From positions 372,001-436,000 of the forward strand of contig NZ_MAXC01000012.1 in assembly GCF_001693485.1 (NCBI RefSeq): 64,000 nucleotides of DNA, written 5' to 3'. Shown here piece after piece: positions 1 to 8,560 of the stretch (position 1 is the stretch's first letter; each line of letters begins with the position of its first letter). A program made the translations under genes and the position numbers. This DNA comes from Bradyrhizobium sp. LMTR 3. Lineage in GTDB: Bacteria > Pseudomonadota > Alphaproteobacteria > Rhizobiales > Xanthobacteraceae. The notes beneath the pieces are model-generated. The model was not told the DNA's origin and did no database searches. It saw only the letters and a list, made by a program, of their open reading frames with translations.

Positions 1-1
1 G

Positions 2-820
2 GCTCACCCGACCCTGTTCGCGGCCGATGCGCTGAAGGATCAGGTCGTCGTCGTAACGGGCGGCGCCGGCGGCATCGGGCGGGCGATCGCTTGGCTGTTT
101 GCGCGGCTGGGCGCGCATGTTGCCGTGGTCGGGCGCGACGGCGGCAAGCTCGACGCGCTCGTCACCCAATTGACGGGCCGAGGCCTCAAGGCATCCGCGC
201 ATGTCGCCGACATCAGGGAGCCCGACGCGGTCAATGCCCTGTTCGACACGATCTGGGCCGCGCGAGGCCGCCTCGACTGCCTCATCAACAGCGCCGGAGG
301 ACAATTTCCCCAAGCCGCGATCGATTTTTCCGTGAAGGGCTGGAATGCCGTCATCAACACCAATCTGAACGGCACCTGGTACATGATGCAGGCCGCCGCG
401 CAACGCTGGCGCGACCACAAGCATCCTGGCAGCATCGTCAACATCGTGGTTGTGACGACGCATGGCCTCTACGGCATCGCGCACACGATCGCTGCACGGA
501 GCGGCGTCATCGGGCTCTCGCGCGCCGTCGCGGTCGAATGGGCACCGCTGAACATTCGGGTCAATTGCGTGGCGCCCGGCGCGATCGAAACCGAAGGCTG
601 GAACGTGTATTCGCCGGAGGCCCGCGCTGCCTACCCGCGCTCGAACCCGATGATGCGCACAGGCTCGCCCTGGGACGTCGCCGAAGCCACTGTCTTTCTC
701 GCTGGTCCTTCGGCCAAATTCGTCACCGGCGAAACGCTGACCGTGGACGGCGGCGGTCAGCTCTGGGGCGAAACCTGGACCACCGGCAAGCCGGCGTATT
801 TCGGCGGCGAGGACAAGTGA
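2..820 (+). CDS. SDR family oxidoreductase, trans-2-enoyl-CoA reductase-like (5' partial)
   Basis: The reading frame is open from the window edge, so the start lies outside; 272 residues are visible. It has the Rossmann motif TGGAGGIG, the structural NSAGG motif and the late VNCVAPGAIET segment of short-chain dehydrogenases. The usual Ser-Tyr-Lys triad is absent: the region that normally reads YxxxK reads HTIAARSG, with Thr and Arg at the Tyr and Lys positions. From memory this matches peroxisomal trans-2-enoyl-CoA reductase and its bacterial relatives (…HSGAARAG…), so reduction of an unsaturated acyl-CoA with NADPH is the best guess. A HAD phosphatase follows 21 bases downstream. Family is certain; substrate is inferred. 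Confidence 0.85.
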   Translation, partial: AHPTLFAADALKDQVVVVTGGAGGIGRAIAWLFARLGAHVAVVGRDGGKLDALVTQLTGRGLKASAHVADIREPDAVNALFDTIWAARGRLDCLINSAGGQFPQAAIDFSVKGWNAVINTNLNGTWYMMQAAAQRWRDHKHPGSIVNIVVVTTHGLYGIAHTIAARSGVIGLSRAVAVEWAPLNIRVNCVAPGAIETEGWNVYSPEARAAYPRSNPMMRTGSPWDVAEATVFLAGPSAKFVTGETLTVDGGGQLWGETWTTGKPAYFGGEDK

Positions 821-841
821 CACGCTGAAAGCCGGATTCTC

Positions 842-1477
842 ATGACACGCTATCGCCTCGCCATCTTCGACTTTGACGGCACGCTTGCCGACACGATCGA
901 CTGGTTTCGTGCCTCCTTTCAGGACGTGGTCGCGCGTTTCAATCTCAAACCGGTCACCCCGGGGGAGCTGGAAGGAATGCGCGGGCTGTCCGCGCGGGAA
1001 ATCATGGCCCGGCTTGGCGTGTCCACGTGGCAGCTTCCGGCCATTGTGAACGACATGCGAAAGCGCAAGCTTGCGGCGGCGAACGAGACATCGCTGTTTG
1101 CCGGCATCCCGGAGATGCTCGCCGACCTTCAGCGCCTTGGCGTCAAGACCGCGATCGTCAGCTCCGACAGCGAAGCATCCGTCCGGCAGGTGCTCGGCCC
1201 CACCACGAGCCTGATCAGCCGCTTTGACTGTGGCGCCGCAGTGTTCGGAAAGCACCGGAAGTTTCGACGGGTCGCGCGACGGCTGGAGGCAAGCCCCGCG
1301 GAAACGATCTGCATCGGCGACGAGATCCGCGACATCGAAGCCGCCAAGGCGGCCGGCATGGATTCGGGCGCGGTGGCGTGGGGCTATGCCATCCCCGCCG
1401 CGCTGCAAGCGGCTGGACCAACGCATTTGTTCAACTCGATCGGGGAGATGACGCAGACGCTTGCGGCGACGAAATAG
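842..1477 (+). CDS. HAD-superfamily hydrolase, phosphoglycolate-phosphatase-like
   Basis: A 211-residue soluble protein. Motif I is FDFDGTLAD, with nucleophile Asp10 and acid/base Asp12. Motif II is the AIVSSDS segment near residue 105, and motif IV is CIGDEIRDIEAA. A helical cap lies between motifs I and II, as in subfamily I phosphatases such as Gph. These enzymes remove phosphate from small metabolites through an aspartyl-phosphate. The gene is 21 bases after the SDR gene on the same strand, so the two may share a transcript, and it converges on the RNA-ligase-like gene. The exact substrate cannot be read from the sequence. Confidence 0.88.
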   Translation: MTRYRLAIFDFDGTLADTIDWFRASFQDVVARFNLKPVTPGELEGMRGLSAREIMARLGVSTWQLPAIVNDMRKRKLAAANETSLFAGIPEMLADLQRLGVKTAIVSSDSEASVRQVLGPTTSLISRFDCGAAVFGKHRKFRRVARRLEASPAETICIGDEIRDIEAAKAAGMDSGAVAWGYAIPAALQAAGPTHLFNSIGEMTQTLAATK

Positions 1478-1518
1478 CGCCGCTGGGAACCTCCGCTGTT
1501 TCTCGCTGCCAGTGGCCA

Positions 1519-2061
1519 TCATCGGCACAGGCACCATCGCGCGAGATGCTGATGGCCCCTCTGGCTGTGCACGAGCACGAACTCCGTTACGGTCCAGGCA
1601 ACCGGTTCGATCGGATACTCATCCACGCTGCGCGCGTCATACAGCAACGTTACATGCGGCGTGAAATTCGTGCTGGCGAGCCGCCTTAATCCTCTGCGCG
1701 CCATCGCGACACCAAGCATTTGCCGAAACGACTGCAGCCGGCGCAATCCCTTCGCGCCAATCAGGACAAACGGACGATTGCCCGTTCGCCCGCGAAAGCT
1801 TGCTGTACGATCAAACGAGACCTCGAACGGTTCGGTCCGCAATTCCGTGGCCGCCTCGCACGCGGCGCAAAGCTGGCGTTCCGGCAACCCACCCAGCGAA
1901 AATAGCGAAACGTGCAGCCGGTCTGGCGCCATGAGCTTGCCATCGAATTTATGAGCGCGTTTGAGGACGCCTGCCACACGGTGGATCCGTTCCGCCGTAC
2001 TCGCGTCGGGAACGACTGCGAGAAATAATCGGGCACTACCAGTGCTTGCAAACTTGTCCAT
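1519..2061 (-). CDS. 2'-5' RNA ligase / RNA 2',3'-cyclic phosphodiesterase family protein
   Basis: A 180-residue protein of the 2H phosphoesterase superfamily. Both signature motifs are present: RLHVSLF in the N-terminal half and TPHVTLLY in the C-terminal half. Their two His-x-Thr/Ser pairs form the active site. Members (ThpR/LigT) hydrolyse 2',3'-cyclic phosphates on RNA or ligate tRNA half-molecules in vitro. Length is normal for the family. The gene is read towards the HAD gene and away from the toxin-antitoxin pair at 2.2 kb. The cellular role is unknown. Confidence 0.85.
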   Translation of the reverse strand: MDKFASTGSARLFLAVVPDASTAERIHRVAGVLKRAHKFDGKLMAPDRLHVSLFSLGGLPERQLCAACEAATELRTEPFEVSFDRTASFRGRTGNRPFVLIGAKGLRRLQSFRQMLGVAMARRGLRRLASTNFTPHVTLLYDARSVDEYPIEPVAWTVTEFVLVHSQRGHQHLARWCLCR

Positions 2062-2131
2062 GGTAGACTAGACTAGAACAGACCATGAACACGCCCCCCT
2101 TAGCAAGGGTGTCGAGCGAAAAATCGTTGTA

Positions 2132-2149
2132 TTGTAAAACACGCTACAA
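2132..2149. promoter_or_regulatory. Candidate operator of the DUF1778/GNAT pair
   Basis: TTGTA and TACAA form an inverted repeat with 8 bases between the arms; the left arm is preceded by another TTGTA at 2127-2131. It sits 35 bases before the antitoxin ATG. Ribbon-helix-helix antitoxins of this class usually repress their own operon through such palindromes. Binding is inferred. Confidence 0.45.
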
Positions 2150-2183
2150 ATGATTACTGTTTCCTTCCTCCGGAGATTCCCTG

Positions 2184-2486
2184 ATGGCGCGCGCTGTAAA
2201 ACGGAAAGACTATCCACTGTCGATGCGACTGCCCGAAACGGACATCGCGATTATCGATCGTGCGGCTACGTTGCGCGGCCGTTCGCGCACCGATTTCGTG
2301 CGCGAAGCAGCGGTCCGCGCTGCTGAGGATATTTTGATGGAAACTGCGCCCATTCGGATGAGTCCGGCGGGTTTCAGGGCTTTTGTCGAAGTTCTTTCGC
2401 AACCTGCGCGCCCCGTACCTGAAATGGTCGAACTCTTGCAACGCAAGGCTCCGTGGGAATCCAGGAATACAAAAGCCGAGAAATAG
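2184..2486 (+). CDS. DUF1778 antitoxin (TacA-like, ribbon-helix-helix)
   Basis: A 100-residue DUF1778 protein. The N-terminal half (about residues 10-50, LSMRLPETDIAIIDRAA then RSRTDFVREAA) has the beta-strand/helix/helix pattern of ribbon-helix-helix DNA-binding proteins. The C-terminal tail, from about residue 60, is where such antitoxins wrap their toxin. In the TacAT family the antitoxin neutralises a GNAT acetyltransferase that acetylates aminoacyl-tRNA. The toxin gene starts 3 bases after this stop codon, so translation is probably coupled. Autoregulation through the palindrome just upstream is likely. Confidence 0.85.
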   Translation: MARAVKRKDYPLSMRLPETDIAIIDRAATLRGRSRTDFVREAAVRAAEDILMETAPIRMSPAGFRAFVEVLSQPARPVPEMVELLQRKAPWESRNTKAEK

Positions 2487-2489
2487 AAG

Positions 2490-2996
2490 GTGGTCATTTC
2501 GGCTCCCGAACCGATTGCCGCCGATCACGATGCCTCCGAGTTTTCCTGTGGCAAGCCGTCGCTGGATCGATGGTTGAAAACACGCGCGCTCTCCAATCAA
2601 GAGAAGGGTTTCACGGCCGTCATGGTCGTGCATGAAGCCAATCGAGTCGTCGGCTATTACGGCCTTGCGCCGACGGCGGTCCTTCCCGCTACGCTGCCAC
2701 GATCGATCCGCACCGGTCAGCCGCCCGACCCCGTTCCTTGCCTGTTGCTGGGACAGCTTGCGGCAGATCAAAATTACGCGAGCAAAGGAATTGGTACCGG
2801 GTTGCTTAAGCATGCGCTGCAACGTTGCGTAACAGCGGCCAGCCTGATTGGCGGCCGAGCGCTCATCGTCAATGCAGTCGACATCGAGGCCGCGGATTTC
2901 TGGAAGCGGCGCGGTTTTGTTCCCTCAAAGGATCATCCGCTGATCCTGGTCAGGTCGATCGCCGACATAGCAGCGTCGATCCGGTCTGCGGATTGA
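2490..2996 (+). CDS. GNAT-family acetyltransferase toxin (TacT-like)
   Basis: A 168-residue GNAT protein starting at GTG 3 bases after the antitoxin stop codon. The N-terminal FSCGKPSLDRWL segment and the acetyl-CoA loop region YASKGIGTGLLKHAL are typical of the TacT/AtaT toxin group. The late segment AADFWKRRGFVPS matches the conserved Tyr/Phe region before the last strand. Known members acetylate the amino group of charged tRNAs and stop translation; here that is inferred from family and pairing. Local base composition looks less GC-rich than the flanking genes, which would fit horizontal acquisition. Confidence 0.85.
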   Translation: MVISAPEPIAADHDASEFSCGKPSLDRWLKTRALSNQEKGFTAVMVVHEANRVVGYYGLAPTAVLPATLPRSIRTGQPPDPVPCLLLGQLAADQNYASKGIGTGLLKHALQRCVTAASLIGGRALIVNAVDIEAADFWKRRGFVPSKDHPLILVRSIADIAASIRSAD

Positions 2997-3048
2997 CCGC
3001 CGGAAATTCATCATCGGCATTCACGTAGCACCCCCTTCTCATAACGCT

Positions 3049-4770
3049 TTACAGCACGCACCCATGATGCGCCGAGGAAACCAGCCGGATGTACTTGTCG
3101 TGCACCGATCCCGGTCGCACCGCGGCCAACGAGGCCGGCGCGCGCCAGTCGGCCATGCGGCGGGCGATCTCTTCCGCTGACACTTCGAGATTCACGGTGC
3201 GGGCGCCTGGGTCGATGACAATGGTGTCGCCGTCGCGCACCGCAGCGATCGGACCGCCGCGCGCAGCTTCCGGCGAGACGTGGCCGATCAGTATGCCGTG
3301 CGAGACGCCGGAAAAGCGGCCGTCGGTGATCAGCGCGACGTCCTCACCGAGACCCTGTCCCTGCAACTGAATGGTCAGCATTACCATTTCCGGCATACCG
3401 GGACCGCCCACCGGGCCGACATTGCGCACGACGATGACGTTGCCCGGCACGATCTCGCCGGCGCGGATCGCAGCCATCGTATCGGCCTCGGACTCGAATA
3501 CGCGCGCGGTGCCGCGAAACTGCTCCTTCTCGAGGGTCTTGCCCGATAATTTGAGCAGGCAGCTCTCCGGTGCGAGATTGCCCTTCAAGACGCTGATGTG
3601 ATTGTTCGCCGGCGCGATCGGTTTCGACACCGGAGAAACGATCTCCTGCGGCGGCATTTGCTCCAGCGTCGGAACATCGGTGAGATTTTCTGCCAGCGTC
3701 TTGCCGGTCACCGTCATGACGTCGCCATGCAAAAGGCCCGCGCGCAGCAGTTCCTTCATGACGACAGGCACGCCGCCGATCGCATGCAGGCTGCCCATCG
3801 CGAACGGGCCGTGCGGCTGCAAATTGGCGAGCAGCGGGACGCGCTCGCCGACTTGCTGGATGCGCTCGATCGTGATCGGCACCTGGGCCTCGCGCGCGAC
3901 CGCGAGCAGATGCAGGTACATGTTGGTCGAGCCGCCCATCGCATAGACGGTCGTGATCGCATTTTCGAAGGCGCGCGCGGTCATGATGTCGCGTGGCCGG
4001 ATGCCCGCCTGCATCAGCCGGTACAGCGCGTCGACCGAGGCGCGGGCCTGCGCGCGGACATCGGCGTGAATATCGCTGCCGGCATTATAGTCAGCGGGAT
4101 GCGAGGCGCCGCGCGGCAGCATCATGCCCATTGATTCCGCGATCGTGCTCATGGTGTTGGCCGTAAACATCGCGCCACAGGTGCCGCTGCCCGGCATCAC
4201 GTTGCGCTCGACTTCCAGCAGTTCCTCGCCGGAGAGGCGGCCGGACTCCTTGGCGGCGCGCGCCTCGGCGTAATCCATGATCGTCAGATTGCTACCTTTG
4301 TTCGCCCATGCGCCGAACGAAACGCGGCCCGGCGTGCTGGTGCCGGGATAGAGCACGAGGCCGAAAGCATTGGTGCGCGCCAGCGGCATCAGCGCGGCGG
4401 CTCCCGTCTTGTCGCAGCCGGAGATCACGATCATCGCATCGCCGTGGTGCGCGTAATGACCGATCTCAAAACAGTCGGCGACGACATCGCGTGAGGCGAG
4501 GCTATAGCCCGCCGTCGGCGTGCCCTGCGTCAACGCATCCGACACCGCCGGCGCGCCGACGACCAGCCCCTGCCCGCCGCGCTCGGCAAGAATTTCCACC
4601 AGGAGATCGGTGATGGCGCGAACGCGGTTGTTGCAGCGATGGGCGTTGGTCCAGGCGCTGGCGATGGTCACCACCGCACTGGTCTGCGCGGCACGGTCCG
4701 GATCAAATCCGGCGGCGCGCAGTTCGACACGCGATCGCTTCCAATAGGTGCTGCTGTCCTGCGTTGTCAT
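3049..4770 (-). CDS. IlvD/Edd family dehydratase (dihydroxy-acid dehydratase-like)
   Basis: A 573-residue protein of the IlvD/Edd family, which dehydrates dihydroxy acids or sugar acids with an Fe-S cluster. Three candidate cluster cysteines are visible: Cys46 (AHRCNN), Cys119 (GCDKTGAA) and Cys198 ([13 protein letters not shown]). That three-Cys arrangement fits the [2Fe-2S] type. The GCDK motif is followed by TGAA rather than the more common TTPA, so this may be a sugar-acid dehydratase or a secondary paralogue rather than the branched-chain amino acid enzyme. A Lin0512-family gene lies 69 bases upstream on the same strand. Confidence 0.85.
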   Translation of the reverse strand: MTTQDSSTYWKRSRVELRAAGFDPDRAAQTSAVVTIASAWTNAHRCNNRVRAITDLLVEILAERGGQGLVVGAPAVSDALTQGTPTAGYSLASRDVVADCFEIGHYAHHGDAMIVISGCDKTGAAALMPLARTNAFGLVLYPGTSTPGRVSFGAWANKGSNLTIMDYAEARAAKESGRLSGEELLEVERNVMPGSGTCGAMFTANTMSTIAESMGMMLPRGASHPADYNAGSDIHADVRAQARASVDALYRLMQAGIRPRDIMTARAFENAITTVYAMGGSTNMYLHLLAVAREAQVPITIERIQQVGERVPLLANLQPHGPFAMGSLHAIGGVPVVMKELLRAGLLHGDVMTVTGKTLAENLTDVPTLEQMPPQEIVSPVSKPIAPANNHISVLKGNLAPESCLLKLSGKTLEKEQFRGTARVFESEADTMAAIRAGEIVPGNVIVVRNVGPVGGPGMPEMVMLTIQLQGQGLGEDVALITDGRFSGVSHGILIGHVSPEAARGGPIAAVRDGDTIVIDPGARTVNLEVSAEEIARRMADWRAPASLAAVRPGSVHDKYIRLVSSAHHGCVL

Positions 4771-4839
4771 CGGGCGCTCCAGGTCTTCTGATTGACTGCA
4801 CGAACGTTGGCGTCCGGCCTGATGGACACTGAAACGAAT

Positions 4840-5190
4840 TCAGCCCGTCTTGCCGTCGTCAAAACTGACGATCACAGCAGCGTTGGCGATGATGATGGAG
4901 TCGCTTCCGCTCTCGGCGGGAATTTCCAGCCCGCCAGTGACCGCCGTCACGTTCACCGTCCCGTACGGCAGCTCCTTGGCCACCGCTGCCGTATCCACCC
5001 CGCTCGGGTCCGGCACGGCAATCGTGACGTCGACGAACATATCGTTGGCGGTCTTTCCCAGCATCCGGAAGAAGCCGAGGCTGGAGTGGCGGATGGCGTC
5101 CGAGACGGCGCGCTTGGCGGCCTTGGTCGCATCGCGTCCGTGAACGTCGACGCCCATGCCCATTTCGGTGATACAGCGAACGCGTGCCAT
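4840..5190 (-). CDS. Lin0512 family protein
   Basis: A 116-residue small protein that I recognise as the Lin0512 family (MARVRCITEMGMGVDVHG start, then DATKAAKRAVSDAIRHSSL). It has no signal peptide or membrane segment. No biochemical function is established for the family as far as I know. It precedes the IlvD/Edd dehydratase with 69 bases between them and shares its strand, so it is probably the first gene of that transcript and may assist the dehydratase or its pathway. The repeat-rich region at 5.2-5.96 kb lies immediately upstream. Confidence 0.8.
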   Translation of the reverse strand: MARVRCITEMGMGVDVHGRDATKAAKRAVSDAIRHSSLGFFRMLGKTANDMFVDVTIAVPDPSGVDTAAVAKELPYGTVNVTAVTGGLEIPAESGSDSIIIANAAVIVSFDDGKTG

Positions 5191-5259
5191 CGGGTTTCCT
5201 CTTGTCGTTTGTCGCGTGGTCGTTTTCGGCCAAGCCCCTTTCTCAATCCTCGCTTACGG

Positions 5260-5960
5260 CCACGACGTCAAGCCGCGGCGCAGAAGTGTACGACGGACGT
5301 GCGTATGCATCTCGCGGCGTGATTTCGCCCGAGATATGCGGAAATCTCGGCGCCCGGAAAATCAGAGGGCGCAGGGAATGCCGGGTGCTTTGCTGCACCC
5401 GCGGTCTCGTGTGCAAATGCACTTAGGAAGTGCGCACACGAGCATACAGGTACAGCCGGAGCAGCCCGGCATTCCCTGCGCGATGGTTTGACGGCTTATG
5501 CCGAGCTCTCCCTGGAGACGAATTCCTTTTGCCTCCATCACCGACGAATTAGCGGTTCATCGAACCCGGTCGGGTTTCGAAGAACCTCCGCCGGCTTGAC
5601 ACCAGCCACGGGTGCCAGGACCACACGGTTTTGCCGTACGCAGCTTCCTCTGCCAGAGATTTCAACCAGCCAAGTGCTTGCCAGCCGAAATTCTGGCGGA
5701 GGCGTTTAAGCGCCGTACGTCTGCGCGCTGTCGATCGCTCACGGGTAACCGCCCTGCGATCACATCCACGCGCCCGACGCTGCCGCGTCCACCGCAACCC
5801 GCCCCAACGTCAGTGACGATGGCCAACGCCCCTCTTCTTCGGGACGGGATGGCCGGAGTTTTACCGGTGATTTGGGTCTGGCGCGAAGCGGAATATTTTT
5901 GATTCCAGGGCTTGACGTGATTTCTGAAAAACAGAAGTGATTTGCCCCTCGGATGTCACC
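5260..5960. repeat. Long dispersed intergenic repeat, copy A
   Basis: This non-coding stretch of about 700 bases between the Lin0512 gene and the glycolipid-binding-domain gene matches my memory of a degenerate repeat scattered through Bradyrhizobium genomes. Its left part holds a large nested hairpin (5371-5479). Its right part shares blocks with the shorter copy at 32.06-32.35 kb: CTTTTGCCTCC, TTTTGCCGTACGC, GTGACGATnnCnAACGCCCCTC and GTGATTTGCCC. Short open frames inside it carry no recognisable domain. The element boundaries are approximate. Confidence 0.6.
5371..5479. repeat. Nested perfect inverted repeats (large hairpin) inside the dispersed repeat
   Basis: GCAGGGAATGCCGGG (5371-5385) is matched exactly by its reverse complement at 5465-5479. 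Inside it CTCGTGTGC (5406-5414) pairs with GCACACGAG (5434-5442), and inside that GCACTT (5419-5424) pairs with AAGTGC (5428-5433) around a 3-base loop. The three nested stems would fold as one long RNA or DNA hairpin. Confidence 0.75.
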
Positions 5961-5968
5961 CCTAATTC

Positions 5969-6595
5969 GTGCAGGAACCGATATCGGCCAAAATCGTTTT
6001 CGGTCGGGGTCCAATTCGAGGATCAGTCTTGCAAGGCGACTCTGAAATTCTGTTCTGGCGCCGAACGGACGTCGTCGGCCTGGAGCGATTGAGGCTCCAT
6101 GTTTCCGCTGACGCGGTCTTGGCAGAATCGACTGTGATCTGCGTGGAGGACGGCGGCTTTCGCCTCGACCACCGATGGAGACTGACGTCTGACTGGCGAG
6201 CTCAATCGCTGGACGTAGACCGATGGGGCCCGGCCGGCCATACTCACCTCACCCTTGAGCGGACGGATGGCGGGTGGTGCGTTAACGGCCAACAACGTCC
6301 CGATCTCGACGGTGCGGAAGAGCCCGACCTTTCGGTCACCCCCTTCTGCAACACCTTCCCTATCCGCCGGACACCTGCCGGCGCCGGACAGAGCCGCACA
6401 CTCGACACCTGCTTCGTTGACGGAGCGGCTATGACGGTACAGCGCTCCCGTCAACGATACGACCGTCTCGGTCCGGATCGGGTGCGTTACGTGGATCTCG
6501 GGGTCTCGGCAGGCTTTGAGGCGGACCTCGAGGTAGATAATCGGGGTCTGGTGCTTCGCTATCAGCACCTTTTCGAACGCGTGACACCTGTCTGA
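5969..6595 (+). CDS. Putative glycolipid-binding domain protein (DUF1089-type)
   Basis: A 208-residue frame starting at GTG. From residue 25 on it matches the putative glycolipid-binding family (PF06475): an early EILFWRRTDVVGLERLRL strand, LDHRWRLTSDWRAQSLDV, a central DGGWCVNGQQRPDLDG block, the PFCNTFPIRR segment and a closing tail. The domain pattern only begins near residue 25, so a start at TTG 6028 is also possible. The family is a beta-barrel protein of unproven function. The opposite strand also has a 200-codon open frame, which I regard as a shadow. It sits directly next to the dispersed repeat. Confidence 0.75.
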   Translation: MQEPISAKIVFGRGPIRGSVLQGDSEILFWRRTDVVGLERLRLHVSADAVLAESTVICVEDGGFRLDHRWRLTSDWRAQSLDVDRWGPAGHTHLTLERTDGGWCVNGQQRPDLDGAEEPDLSVTPFCNTFPIRRTPAGAGQSRTLDTCFVDGAAMTVQRSRQRYDRLGPDRVRYVDLGVSAGFEADLEVDNRGLVLRYQHLFERVTPV

Positions 6596-6658
6596 CGAAG
6601 GCGTCAGCCTACCGAAAAACACCACATCCTGCCGAGCTGATCAATCAGCGAAGCGCCA

Positions 6659-7513
6659 TCACGAGCCCGAGCAGGCCTCCATTTTGCGCGCGGCTTCACG
6701 GCCGGTCCGCTCAAGAACCTCCTTCGGATCGCCTGGCTGGACGAGGTGGATACGCGTGCCGCTCTCGCCTGCGCCCAGACCGGGTTTCAAGATCTGCTGA
6801 CCATCATAATGCCCGCCATTCTGGGTGCGGTACGCGATCGGCTGGTCGCTGAAGAGTCCCGTGATGCGACACTTATAGGCCTCGGCGACGGCGGGCCATT
6901 CGGCCTCGGTCAACCTGTCACTCTGATAGACGGCGAAGGGTGGCAGGACCTGGATGCCCGGGTAGAACATCATACCATGCTGGATCGGCCACAGCAGGTC
7001 GTCAAGCCGCCCATTCACGCCGCGCTCGCCATAGTGCGGCGCGCGTCCACCGATCGTGACTGACAGCATCGCGCGGCGCCCGCTTAAAGTACCTTCGCCG
7101 TACCGGTCACCCCATCTTTCGCCGCCATGGACACCGACGCCATACGCAAAACCGTAGGCGAAGACGCGGTCGACCCAACCCTTCAAGATGGCCGGCATGC
7201 CGAACCACCACATTGGAAAACTCAGCACAACGGCGTCGGCCCACAGAAGCTTCTGCTGCTCGGCTTCAACATCGGGTGACTGGGTACCAGTCGTGAACGC
7301 ATGATGCGACTCCGCGACGTAGCTGAGGCGACCCGGTTGCGCCTGCTCGAGGAAATCCCCGCGATCGGCGACCGCCTTCCAGTTGGCCGCATAGAGATCG
7401 GAGACCTGCACCGCATGCCCCTGTGCGGCGAGAGTTTCAACCGCTAGATCCTTCAAGGCGCTGGTGAGTGATTTCGGTTCCGGATGGGCATGAACGATAA
7501 GGACGTTGCTCAA
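6659..7513 (-). CDS. NAD(P)H dehydrogenase (quinone) family flavoprotein
   Basis: A 284-residue flavodoxin-fold protein. The N-terminus LIVHAHPEPKSLTSAL is the FMN/FAD phosphate-binding strand-loop of NQO1/KefF-type reductases, and the central FPMWWFGMPAILKGWVDRVF motif contacts the flavin. Such enzymes reduce quinones or nitro compounds by two electrons. The protein is longer than typical KefF-like members (about 200 residues) because of a C-terminal extension after residue 200. The IclR regulator gene lies upstream on the same strand with a 121-base gap that contains a perfect palindrome; it is the natural candidate for control of this gene. Confidence 0.88.
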   Translation of the reverse strand: MSNVLIVHAHPEPKSLTSALKDLAVETLAAQGHAVQVSDLYAANWKAVADRGDFLEQAQPGRLSYVAESHHAFTTGTQSPDVEAEQQKLLWADAVVLSFPMWWFGMPAILKGWVDRVFAYGFAYGVGVHGGERWGDRYGEGTLSGRRAMLSVTIGGRAPHYGERGVNGRLDDLLWPIQHGMMFYPGIQVLPPFAVYQSDRLTEAEWPAVAEAYKCRITGLFSDQPIAYRTQNGGHYDGQQILKPGLGAGESGTRIHLVQPGDPKEVLERTGREAARKMEACSGS

Positions 7514-7617
7514 AGACGTTGCTCCTGTTGAGGCTAGAAACGCGCTTGTGGCGCGATAGGCTCAACATGGTGGGCAAAATCACGAAGGCGAACGATCAAA
7601 CCCCGGAAACGTCATAT

Positions 7618-7634
7618 GTTCAGCAATGCTGAAC
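7618..7634. promoter_or_regulatory. Perfect palindrome between the IclR and quinone-reductase genes
   Basis: GTTCAGC AAT GCTGAAC is a 17-base perfect inverted repeat. It starts directly after the IclR stop codon and lies about 105 bases before the quinone-reductase start. It could be the IclR operator or a short hairpin at the end of the IclR gene; there is no T-run after it in the direction of transcription, which favours an operator. Confidence 0.4.
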
Positions 7635-8354
7635 TCAGGCGCGCTCGACCTCCTTCATCATCATCCAGGCCATGTCCGTCAACGCTTGCGGCGACAAGCG
7701 CGTGGCTGGCCCACTGAGCCCGATGCTCGCACGAACCTCACCACCCTCGCGCCAGGGAATAGCGACGCAATGTAGGCCCGGCTGGTAATTCTCGAGATCG
7801 AGCGCGAAGCCCCGCGTGGCGACCGTTTTGATCTCGGACAGAATATGCGGACCGAGCGCGTCGGCACGGCTGGCGAGGACGCGCTTACCAAGCCCGGGCA
7901 TGAAGGCGAGGAACACGAGCCCGACCGCCGATCCTTCCAGCGGCTCGCGTACGCCGATAGGACATGCGCCTGCCTTCAATGCGTGGGAGGATTCTATCGC
8001 ATCGAGGTAATAGACTTCATCTCCGCTCGGCACGGCCAGATAGACCATCTCGCCCGTGCGCTTTGCCACCGATTCGAGCACTGGGCGCAGTCGGCCGCGA
8101 AGCGCACCATCGTCTCCGGCAATCCGCGCCAGATTGAGAATGCGGCCGCCAAGATGATAGCGCGAATCCCCGACGCGGCGGTGCACGTAACCAAGCTCGT
8201 CCAACGTCTTAAGAAGGTTGTGCGCGGTCGTCTTGCCGAGCTTCGCCTGCTCGGCAATATACTGCAGTCGCGCGGCACCGCCTTCCTCTGCGATAATCTC
8301 GAGGATTGCGGCCGCGCGCTCGATGGATTGAATTAGCCTGACTTCCGACATCAC
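7635..8354 (-). CDS. IclR family transcriptional regulator
   Basis: A 239-residue regulator. The N-terminal winged helix (about residues 8-60, IERAAAILEIIAEEGG then LGKTTAHNLLKTLDELGYV) binds DNA, and the C-terminal GAF-like effector domain (residues 80-235, including GEMVYLAVPSGDEVYYLDAI) senses a small molecule. Length is typical. It is transcribed in the same direction as the downstream quinone reductase, separated by 121 bases with a palindrome. Target and effector are unknown; the quinone reductase is the nearest candidate. Confidence 0.9.
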   Translation of the reverse strand: MMSEVRLIQSIERAAAILEIIAEEGGAARLQYIAEQAKLGKTTAHNLLKTLDELGYVHRRVGDSRYHLGGRILNLARIAGDDGALRGRLRPVLESVAKRTGEMVYLAVPSGDEVYYLDAIESSHALKAGACPIGVREPLEGSAVGLVFLAFMPGLGKRVLASRADALGPHILSEIKTVATRGFALDLENYQPGLHCVAIPWREGGEVRASIGLSGPATRLSPQALTDMAWMMMKEVERA

Positions 8355-8560
8355 GCATTCGTTAGTGACAGATATGGTCCGCTAACATCGGCGTGGTGCA
8401 CCCGGACGACAAGTCCATCCATGTTGATTATTTGCGGCTGGGCAGCAGCTCAACGCGGCCCATCTTGGCGAATTTCGTGGCCGCCGGATCGAGATCACTG
8501 TCAATGGAATGTTAGAGGCCGCAGGAATTTCGCGCACCTGATGACGTCGCGCTGCCCGCT

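Noticed and set aside
2059..2087. CATGGT…ACCATG inverted repeat at the RNA-ligase-like gene start
   Set aside because: Only 6-base arms with a 17-base spacer; could easily be chance, and the start codon forces part of one arm.
5488..5902. Short open frames inside the 5.3-5.96 kb region
   Set aside because: They lie within the dispersed repeat; such repeats create spurious frames in all copies.
6023..6625. 200-codon frame on the - strand opposite the glycolipid-binding-domain gene
   Set aside because: Only the + frame matches a known family (PF06475-type segments in order).
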